A DNA stretch of 42,972 nucleotides from DAOUMF01 sp034411955. GTDB lineage: Bacteria > Chloroflexota > Dehalococcoidia > SM23-28-2 > RBG-16-64-32. A program made the translations under genes and the position numbers. This document shows, one piece after another, positions 35,733 to 41,567 of the stretch. Location: NCBI GenBank assembly GCA_034411955.1, contig DAOUMF010000067.1, positions 1 through 42,972 of the forward strand, in the 5' to 3' direction. The stretch's first letter is position 1; each line of letters opens with the position of its first letter. The notes under the pieces are model-generated. The model searched no databases and was not told the DNA's origin. It worked only from the letters and a program-made list of their open reading frames with translations.

Positions 35733-35996
35733 GTGGCGGTCTTGGCGATACGGGTGCATCCCAGAGACAACGTGGCGGTGGCGGCCGCCGATGTTCAGGC
35801 GGGCGAAGCGGTGCGGCTCGCCGATGGCACCGAGCTGCTGACGGTCGAGGCGATCCCCCGCGGCAGCAAGGTGGCTCTCAGCCCCATCGCGAGAGGAGAG
35901 GCGATCATACGCTACGGGGAGGAGATCGGCAGGGCCACGGAGGAGATCGCCGTCGGCGCGTACGTGCACACCCACAACCTGGGACGCAGGCAATGA
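35733..35996 (+). CDS. UxaA-family small subunit (SAF domain)
   Basis: This is a SAF domain of about 87 residues, the small or N-terminal half of altronate dehydratase (UxaA) and of (2R)-sulfolactate sulfo-lyase SuyA. The pattern is AIRVHPRDNVAVAAADVQAGE, then a basic VEAIPRGSKVALSPIARGEAIIRYGEEIGRAT and a closing GAYVHTHNLG, which is the family signature. I chose GTG 35733 because family members begin two to five residues before the HPxDN motif; an in-frame GTG at 35709 or ATG at 35634 would add non-homologous residues. It overlaps the large-subunit gene by ATGA, so the two are made together. The 95 bases before it hold nothing I can recognise. Confidence 0.85.
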   Translation: MAVLAIRVHPRDNVAVAAADVQAGEAVRLADGTELLTVEAIPRGSKVALSPIARGEAIIRYGEEIGRATEEIAVGAYVHTHNLGRRQ

Positions 35997-37159
35997 GCCG
36001 GCAGTTCGCCTTCCAGGGCTGGCGACGGGCGGACGGCCGCATGGGCATCCGCAACCACTGCCTGGTGCTAGCGACGGTGGCCTGCGCGTCGGGGGTGGTG
36101 CGGGAGGTCGGGCGGCGCCTGCCTGCGGTCGTGGCGGTGGAACATCCCCACGGTTGCGGCCGCGGCGGCCCCGATCTCGGCCTCCAGAACAAGACCCTGG
36201 CCGGGCTGGTGCAGAACCCGAACGTGGGGGCAACGGTGCTGGTGGGCCTCGGCTGCGAGATACTTTCGGTCGCTCTCCTGAAGGCCACGCTGGCCGCCAG
36301 CGGCAAGCCCCTGGAGTCCGTGATCATCCAGGATGTGGGAGGGTCGAGTAAGGCGGCGGATCGGGCCGAGGCCCTGGCACGGCGATTTCTGAGCGAACTG
36401 GACGAACTGCCGCGTCACGAGGGCACGGCAGAAGACGTGATGGTGGGACTGGAGTGCGGCGGGTCTGACACCTTCTCCGGGCTCACCGCCAATCCAGCGG
36501 TGGGAAAGGCCACCGACCGACTGGTGGAGTTGGGCGGCAGCGTCATTCTTGCCGAGGTCACCGAGATGATCGGCGCCCTGGCGCCTCTGCTCAAAGCGGC
36601 GGAATCCGAGGAGGTAGCCGCCAAGCTCAGGGCGACGGTGGAGCGGCGCGAGGCACGCGCGCGGGAGGTACTGGGGCCTCTGTTTGAGCCCGGCCTGGCG
36701 CCCGGGAACGTCGAATCGGGGCTGTCCTCCATCGCCGAGAAGAGCCTGGGCTGCATCGCCAAGGGCGGCAGTTCGCCCATCCGACAGGTGGTCGACTACG
36801 GGGATCGACCAAGCGGAAAGGGCCTGGTGGTCATGGACACCCCCGGTTACGACATCGAGAGCCTGGCCGGCATGGCGGCGGCCGGGGCGCAGGCCATCCT
36901 CTTCACCACCGGCCGGGGCACGTCGGTGGGATTCCCGGCTGTGCCCGTGATCAAGATCTCCTCCAACTCTCAGCTCTTTGAGGCCATGCCCGACGACATC
37001 GACGTCGACGCTGGAACCATTCTGGCCGGGGAGAGCGTTGACCATGTCGGCGAACAGATACTGGACACCCTCCGCCGGGTCGCCAATGGCGAGAGGACCA
37101 GGGCCGAGATCAATGGCCAGGCGGTGTTCGGCTTCGCCCAGGAGGGTCCGGCCTTCTGA
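35993..37159 (+). CDS. UxaA-family large subunit (altronate dehydratase / sulfolactate lyase type)
   Basis: This 388-residue protein is the large half of a UxaA-type Fe-dependent lyase. It opens with FQGWRRADGRMGIRNHCLVLATVACASGV, the family start, then VEHPHGCGRGGPD with a probable metal-ligand Cys/His pair, VLVGLGCE, VGLECGGSDTFSGLTANPAVGKA, ILAEVTEMIGALAPLLK, and late VVMDTPGYDIESLAGMAAAGAQAILFTTGRGTSVGFPAVPVIKISSN. The family dehydrates altronate or galactarate, or desulfonates (2R)-sulfolactate (SuyB). No uronate genes or sulfonate genes are next to it, so the substrate is open. Together with the SAF subunit it forms a two-gene unit; the 3' end lies 142 bases before the zinc-ribbon gene. 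Confidence 0.9.
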   Translation: MSRQFAFQGWRRADGRMGIRNHCLVLATVACASGVVREVGRRLPAVVAVEHPHGCGRGGPDLGLQNKTLAGLVQNPNVGATVLVGLGCEILSVALLKATLAASGKPLESVIIQDVGGSSKAADRAEALARRFLSELDELPRHEGTAEDVMVGLECGGSDTFSGLTANPAVGKATDRLVELGGSVILAEVTEMIGALAPLLKAAESEEVAAKLRATVERREARAREVLGPLFEPGLAPGNVESGLSSIAEKSLGCIAKGGSSPIRQVVDYGDRPSGKGLVVMDTPGYDIESLAGMAAAGAQAILFTTGRGTSVGFPAVPVIKISSNSQLFEAMPDDIDVDAGTILAGESVDHVGEQILDTLRRVANGERTRAEINGQAVFGFAQEGPAF

Positions 37160-37263
37160 CGGGCCGGCCCCTCTCTCAGCGCAGCATCATCTGTCTTCTG
37201 CCAGTAGCTCTTGCCTGTCAGGCATGGCGTCGGGGCGGTAAGCCTCCATCTGTGTTTGAAGGG

Positions 37264-37300
37264 TTGACGTGTATACCCCCAGGGGGTATACTGGCATAGC
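37264..37300 (+). promoter_or_regulatory. Sigma-70-type promoter with a perfect 21-base CsoR/CstR-like operator, probably leaderless
   Basis: TTGACG at 37264-37269 and TATACT at 37287-37292 are separated by exactly 17 bases. Between them and running into the -10 box (37271-37291) is a perfect palindrome: arm GTATACCCCC, a single central A, and the reverse-complement arm. TACCCC/GGGGTA palindromes of this kind are bound by CsoR/RcnR/CstR (DUF156) repressors that sense copper, nickel or sulfane sulfur. Transcription should start near 37299-37301, while the next ATG is 37302, so the mRNA would have no leader. No such repressor gene is in the window. Confidence 0.75.
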
Positions 37301-37301
37301 G

Positions 37302-37448
37302 ATGCCCCCCTACGAGTACGCTTGTTCGAGCTGCGGCCATCAGGCGCGCCATCAAACGATCGAAGACCACGAGCTTGCGGAGCCGCACGAGCGGGACGTC
37401 CGTCTCCCGTGTCGTTGTCAAGACCCTCTGCGCGAGAGCCGTACGTAA
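37302..37448 (+). CDS. Small FmdB-like zinc-ribbon protein (48 residues)
   Basis: The 48-codon frame begins MPPYEYACSSCG, the hallmark opening of FmdB-family regulatory/zinc-ribbon proteins (MPxYEYxCxxCG). It continues with a polar, acidic middle and ends with a second cysteine pair, PCRCQDPL, instead of the usual CPxCG. C8, C11, C37 and C39 could bind one zinc. Family members are usually 60-110 residues, so this is a short or truncated form. There is no ribosome site; the ATG sits at the expected transcription start of a strong promoter with a CsoR/CstR-like operator, which argues that it is a real, leaderless and tightly regulated gene. It converges on the lipoprotein gene ending at 37563. 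Confidence 0.65.
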   Translation: MPPYEYACSSCGHQARHQTIEDHELAEPHERDVRLPCRCQDPLRESRT

Positions 37449-37562
37449 TGCGGCGGGAGTGGCGTACTTCATTGCTGAACCCGGTCGAATGGCGCCTCTA
37501 TCAGCGTTGCCACCCGCCGCCGGTGTCTGCGATCTTCTCATCGGTCATCGCGCTCCGGGCGA

Positions 37563-39647
37563 TCAGCCCTCCTTGTAGTAGTACTCGGACGGCGGGCAGT
37601 CGAGTGGGCACGGCTCGGGCGCCGAACCCCCGTCCTCCTCGTCCTCGCACTCCGGGTCGTCGTCGACGTCGGTCACATCGATTTCGAGCAGGGCTCCCTT
37701 CTTGATCGCCGTCACCACGAAGACGGCCTCGCCGTCAAATGACTCGGGCAGATCTGTAGACCAGGAACCGCCGGGCCATCCGGGCTTCCCCGTCCGCCAT
37801 GACGAACGAAGCTCCCCCTTCTCCTTGTATTCGACGCATGCGTACTTACCCGGATCAACGACGAGGTGCAGCCGCACCACGCCAAACCGCTGCGGCTCCG
37901 CCCACAACATGGTGCGCCCGCTGATTGGGGCCTCATAGGCCCGCGCTTCGAACCAGACCGTCTCGCCGGGGCTCTCAGGGTCAGGGATACTCTCATCCGT
38001 CAGCCCCTCTGCGAACGTGTGGAACAGGAGATCGATTCCCTCGTACCCGGCGAGAGCGTTCTCCTGCGCCGCCCGGCCGCCACCCGAGGGCAGATGCCGG
38101 ATCAAGGGGAGGGCGATGGGCTCTTGCGCGTGGGCGAAGAACAGCCAGTTCTCGTAGCTGCGGTCCAGCAGCGTGGTCTCCAGCTCCACGGCAACGAGCG
38201 CCTCTAGCAGTGACCGCCCCCTCTGCTCTGCCGACCACTCCCAGTTATCCGCTGGGTACACCACGGCGCTGAGCCAGAGCGCGAGGCCTTCCTGCCACCA
38301 CCTGGTGGCCTCGTATCCCGCGTTCACCTGCGCCGGGAACGTCTCCGAAATCATGCAGTACGCCATCTCGCGGGCGGTCCGCTGGAAGAACGCGTCCCCG
38401 AACCCTTGCATCGGCGTGTTGAGGGCGATGAGGCACACATCGAGTTCAGTGTCCGTGAGCGAGATCGGCGCGTTCCACGGTGTGAGCACGAAGAAGACCT
38501 TGGGCATCTTGCCCATCGCCTCATACTTCTTGGCAGAGTCCTTCACGGCTTGCATAGCCCAGAGGACGTGATCGTCCGTCCAGCCATGCGTCGGCTTCTC
38601 AGGGACGATCCCGCTGTACTTCTTCTTGCCGAACAGCTTGTCCAGCTCCGGGAAGACCGCTTCAGCAGCGCACACGTCCGTCCCGAACCAGAAGGTCTCG
38701 CAGTCGTCCGCCGCCTGCACCATGGCGAGGGAGATCGCCTGAAACCCCCGCGCCGCCATGGGCGGGCCTTCCCCTGCCGCCGCTTCCAGCCCTTCGCGGG
38801 AGGGAACCAGTAGTTCCAGCAGGCGCGCGATCTCCGCCCTCGCCTCGGCGTCGGGTCCGTCCTCCAGGTACTCCCGCGCCATCCGGATCACGCCTGTTCC
38901 CGATTGGTCCAACAGCTCCGGCTGCGGTAGCACCTGCGCCGCGTCAACCTCTCCCGCGAAGAGACCGAGTGTCGCGACCAGGCCCTCGCCGCGCGTCCAC
39001 TCCCCCGCCGACTCCTTCGTCAGCAGGTTGTCGACGAAGCTCGCGTTGGAGCGGTCCACCTGCTCCCGTTCGAAGGTCACCGGCTCCGGTTCCACCCCAG
39101 GGAATCGAGGCAGCGCGCCCAAAGCCAGTTTCTTGGCGATTTCGAGCTGCTCGGCGCTGCTGAGATCGGGACGTCCCAGTGTGATCCGGAAGTGCAGTGC
39201 CCCGAGCGACGTGCTCTGACGCACGCTGAGGATCCCAGAAGTGCCGCCGCCCTCCGCGCCGGTGCCGCCAAACCAGCGAGCGTCCTCGCCAACCCCGCTC
39301 ACCGGCTCGCCGGGAACGCTCAGCAGCTCGGCGCCCGGCTCGAGGTCCCCCGGCGCCCCCGGCTCGATCCGCACGAAGAAGCGCTCGTCGGTGACGAGTT
39401 CCTTGGTGCAGACCTCACCCTGCCCGTGGACCCACGTGCCTTCCTCACCCAGAGCCTCCTCGATCTCGGCGTCGGTGGGGAGCAGGGGGGGACAGTACAA
39501 CCGCTGCACGCCGGGGCGTTCGGGCTCAGGGGTCGTGGCCGCCGGCTCCTCCGTCTCGACTACCGGGGGCCACTCGCCGCCTCCGCATGCCGCCAACAGA
39601 ATGAGCCCCGCCACCGCCGCGGCGGCACGGGCTATAGCTGTCTTCAC
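37563..39647 (-). CDS. Large lipoprotein with degenerate gluzincin-like peptidase region
   Basis: This 694-residue protein starts with a lipoprotein signal (VAGLILLAAC, lipidated Cys21), then a Thr/Pro/Glu-rich tether, so it is displayed outside the membrane. Residues about 50-190 contain LPTDAEIEEALGEEG ... EPVSGVGEDARWFGG ... QLEIAKKLALGALPRFPG, the same domain as in the lipoprotein encoded just upstream (DUF3558-like). Around residue 425-455 there is REMAYCMISETF followed by RWWQEGLALWLSAVV. The second motif matches the WxxEGxAxW/Y glutamate-ligand helix of peptidase-MA-like metalloproteases, but the expected HExxH helix reads REMAYC, so catalysis is unlikely. The last 90 residues are acidic (ECEDEEDGGS). 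The start overlaps the upstream stop by ATGA. Overall function unknown. Confidence 0.8.
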   Translation of the reverse strand: MKTAIARAAAAVAGLILLAACGGGEWPPVVETEEPAATTPEPERPGVQRLYCPPLLPTDAEIEEALGEEGTWVHGQGEVCTKELVTDERFFVRIEPGAPGDLEPGAELLSVPGEPVSGVGEDARWFGGTGAEGGGTSGILSVRQSTSLGALHFRITLGRPDLSSAEQLEIAKKLALGALPRFPGVEPEPVTFEREQVDRSNASFVDNLLTKESAGEWTRGEGLVATLGLFAGEVDAAQVLPQPELLDQSGTGVIRMAREYLEDGPDAEARAEIARLLELLVPSREGLEAAAGEGPPMAARGFQAISLAMVQAADDCETFWFGTDVCAAEAVFPELDKLFGKKKYSGIVPEKPTHGWTDDHVLWAMQAVKDSAKKYEAMGKMPKVFFVLTPWNAPISLTDTELDVCLIALNTPMQGFGDAFFQRTAREMAYCMISETFPAQVNAGYEATRWWQEGLALWLSAVVYPADNWEWSAEQRGRSLLEALVAVELETTLLDRSYENWLFFAHAQEPIALPLIRHLPSGGGRAAQENALAGYEGIDLLFHTFAEGLTDESIPDPESPGETVWFEARAYEAPISGRTMLWAEPQRFGVVRLHLVVDPGKYACVEYKEKGELRSSWRTGKPGWPGGSWSTDLPESFDGEAVFVVTAIKKGALLEIDVTDVDDDPECEDEEDGGSAPEPCPLDCPPSEYYYKEG

Positions 39648-40321
39648 GGGATTCGCTCGACGGCTTTAGCGGCCAGCCCCTTCGCAATTTCCAGTTGGGT
39701 TGCGTTGTCTACTTCGTCGGGGAGAAGCAGCCTCACTTGGAAGTAGAAATCCCCCTGGCGCACGGCCAGGAAGAACGGGGCGACCAGGCCGAACCAAGCG
39801 GCCTCGTCACCGATACCCGACACGGGCTCCCGCCCGCTCGCGGCGTATTCGCCGTAGATCCCTTCTTCGAAAGTCTGCTGAGACCCTATCTCGATGCTAA
39901 CGGAACTTGTCGGGGAAGTTGAGTACCGGCAGGAGACGGTTTCAAGGTCCCTTGTGTCGGTGACAGGTTCGCCCAGCGCCTCCTCTACCTCCTCCGGCGT
40001 CACGAGGTCACACAAGTTTATCCCGGCCGTGGGGGACGCGGCGGCTTCCCGCGTAGGTTCCTCAGGGGTAGGCGTTGGTTGTTCGACTGTGGGCGCTTGA
40101 GTGGGGGTTTCGCCAGCAGGGGTCGTGGCCGCCGGTCCCTCCTCCCCGCCGTCTCCTCCGCCGCACGCCGTGAGCGCCACCAGCGCTGCCAGTGCCAGAA
40201 CGGCGACCAGCGTCGGAACGACCCGCCACCGCGTCGGCGTCGAGACGACGCGTACGAATCGCCCCCGCAGGGAGGAAGCGGACAGTCCGGCGATATGGGG
40301 CCCTGTGAAGAGCCTAGTCAT
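39644..40321 (-). CDS. DUF3558-like lipoprotein
   Basis: This 225-residue lipoprotein has a long basic N-region, one hydrophobic helix and a lipobox LVALTAC (Cys53), followed by a Thr/Pro/Glu-rich linker of about 40 residues. The folded part (about 95-225) reads NLCDLVTPEEVEEALGEPV, TVSCRYST, REPVSGIGDEAAWFG and TQLEIAKGLAAKAVERIP, the pattern of DUF3558 and similar small extracytoplasmic domains with two Cys that may pair. ATG 40319-40321 has GGAGGT five bases upstream. It is the first gene of a two-gene unit and shares its domain with the second, suggesting duplication and fusion. No function is known. Confidence 0.82.
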   Translation of the reverse strand: MTRLFTGPHIAGLSASSLRGRFVRVVSTPTRWRVVPTLVAVLALAALVALTACGGGDGGEEGPAATTPAGETPTQAPTVEQPTPTPEEPTREAAASPTAGINLCDLVTPEEVEEALGEPVTDTRDLETVSCRYSTSPTSSVSIEIGSQQTFEEGIYGEYAASGREPVSGIGDEAAWFGLVAPFFLAVRQGDFYFQVRLLLPDEVDNATQLEIAKGLAAKAVERIP

Positions 40322-40774
40322 GAGCCACCTCCGATCCGGGCCTCTTGGGATCTCTGTTCCCTTCGAGGAACGCAACGTTCCCGAGGGTGCGCCTTCCCCT
40401 CCCCAAAGACTGCTCGCGGAGGGTCTACCCACCATACCACTAAATGGTCCGCCTCTATTGCAGACTCAGGCGCTGGGGGTCACCCTCGCGTTTTCCCTAA
40501 GGTACAGGCCATTCCCTGTCGCGTCAATCCGGGCGTGATCCACAGGTCCTAGCGTTGGAAGTTCGGGCCGCCGGAAACCGTGACCGCCGGAGTGAAAATC
40601 CGGGAGTCACATGGCCGCCAAGAAGCGTGCATTCGCTATCTAAGGCGAGTGCAGTCGAGTGCCCGAAATCGTCCAATCCCCTAGTCGCGAACGAATCCCC
40701 CAGTCAGCATTGACCGCACGGCACGGCCGAGATGGCCAGATGTGAGCGTTGAGAAGCTGGCAAACGATGGGTAA
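40322..40774. other. Gene-free stretch between lipoprotein operon and tRNA-Lys
   Basis: About 450 bases carry no frame I would call a gene. The leftward lipoprotein promoter should lie in its first part, but I could not pick a convincing -35/-10 pair. The sequence around 40560-40610 has scattered CCGG-containing repeats (GCCGCCGGAAACCGTGACCGCCGGAG) with no clear fold. AT content rises near 40620-40680, ahead of nothing recognisable. Confidence 0.5.
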
Positions 40775-40777
40775 TGG

Positions 40778-40849
40778 AGGGCCCGGTGGGATTCGAACCC
40801 ACGACTCCCGGATTAAAAGTCCGGAGCTCTACCGCTGAGCTACGGGCCC
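40778..40849 (-). tRNA. tRNA-Lys (anticodon UUU)
   Basis: Read leftward from 40849, the sequence folds as a full cloverleaf: acceptor GGGCCCG/CGGGCCC, U8-A9, D stem GCTC/GAGC, anticodon stem CCGGA/TCCGG with loop CTTTTAA (anticodon TTT), a 5-base variable loop, and T arm GTGGG TTCGAAT CCCAC. CCA is encoded directly after (40777-40775). The discriminator position is U, where bacterial tRNA-Lys normally has A or G. There is no other tRNA next to it. Confidence 0.95.
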
Positions 40850-41042
40850 CCACCGTCAAAATCGTATCTATTTTCGTGCATTGTGGCAAACATTGGTGGT
40901 ATCCAGACCAACATTCTGCCGGCAAACTGCCTGACACAGGATGGTGCGCGCCGGGGCGACATGACTGCGGCCGCGGTGTCCCCGGTGCGGGTCGCGAGCG
41001 AGCGTCCTGCCCGGTTGACTGAAAGACGGGCTTGAATGGGGC

Positions 41043-41071
41043 TTGACATGTGACACATTTCACGAGAAGAT
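41043..41071 (+). promoter_or_regulatory. Candidate arsR promoter with overlapping palindrome
   Basis: A perfect TTGACA lies at 41043-41048, 62 bases upstream of the preferred arsR start. It is followed at once by the perfect 11-base palindrome ATGTG-A-CACAT (41048-41058), and the same stretch reads TGTGA-N6-TCACG (41049-41064), close to a CRP/FNR-type half-site pair. The -10 hexamer (GAAGAT at 41066-41071 for 17-base spacing) is poor. The position inside the spacer would suit autorepression by the ArsR protein. Confidence 0.5.
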
Positions 41072-41104
41072 ATGAATGAACGAATATACGCGGAGGTCGA
41101 ACTC

Positions 41105-41491
41105 ATGGATCAGCTCTCCAACGCGATCTATCTCCTCCACGCTCAGATCCTCAAGGCTCTAGCCCACCCCACGCGGCTGATGATCTTGGACTGCCTGCAT
41201 TCAGGCGAAAGGTCGGTCGGTGAGCTCGCGGAGGCGCTGGACCTGCCTCAGGCCAACATCTCCCAGCACCTGGCGGCGCTCCGCGCCCAGGACATCGTCG
41301 CCACGCGCCGGGAGGGCAACGTGATCTTCTACTCCCTCGTCGACCCAAAGATCGTCGAAGCGTGTGACTGCTTCCATGAGTTCCTTGTGAAACGCATGAG
41401 GACGAGCCAGGCCCTCGCCAGCCAGTTCCCCCGTCTCCGCCCCCTGCGTGAGGATGAGGGGGCTCCTCCCCGAACCGTGGTGGGCTCATGA
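41105..41491 (+). CDS. ArsR-family transcriptional regulator, probable persulfide sensor type
   Basis: This 128-residue winged-helix repressor has ILKALAHPTRLMILDCLHSGERSVGELAEAL, the recognition helix QANISQHLAALRAQDIVATRREG and the wing NVIFYSLVDPKIVEACDCF. It lacks the ArsR ELCVCDL metal site. Cysteines are C30 in alpha 2 and C97/C99 in alpha 5, a spacing of 67-69, very close to the 66-residue spacing of the dithiol sensors SqrR, BigR and sHdrR that detect sulfane sulfur. ATG 41105 has GGAGGT seven bases upstream; the ATG at 41072 is poorer. The iron-sulfur protein gene starts 76 bases downstream, so it probably regulates that operon. Confidence 0.9.
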   Translation: MDQLSNAIYLLHAQILKALAHPTRLMILDCLHSGERSVGELAEALDLPQANISQHLAALRAQDIVATRREGNVIFYSLVDPKIVEACDCFHEFLVKRMRTSQALASQFPRLRPLREDEGAPPRTVVGS

Positions 41492-41567
41492 GTGAGGGCC
41501 GGCAGGCGCGATGAACCCTCTGCCCTCTATCTGAGAGCGAGGCCGAGGTGATAGCGGAGGTAATGGA

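Noticed and set aside
37161..37170. GGGCCGGCCC palindrome just after the UxaA large-subunit stop, considered as a terminator
   Set aside because: The arms leave no loop and no T-run follows, so it cannot form an intrinsic terminator.
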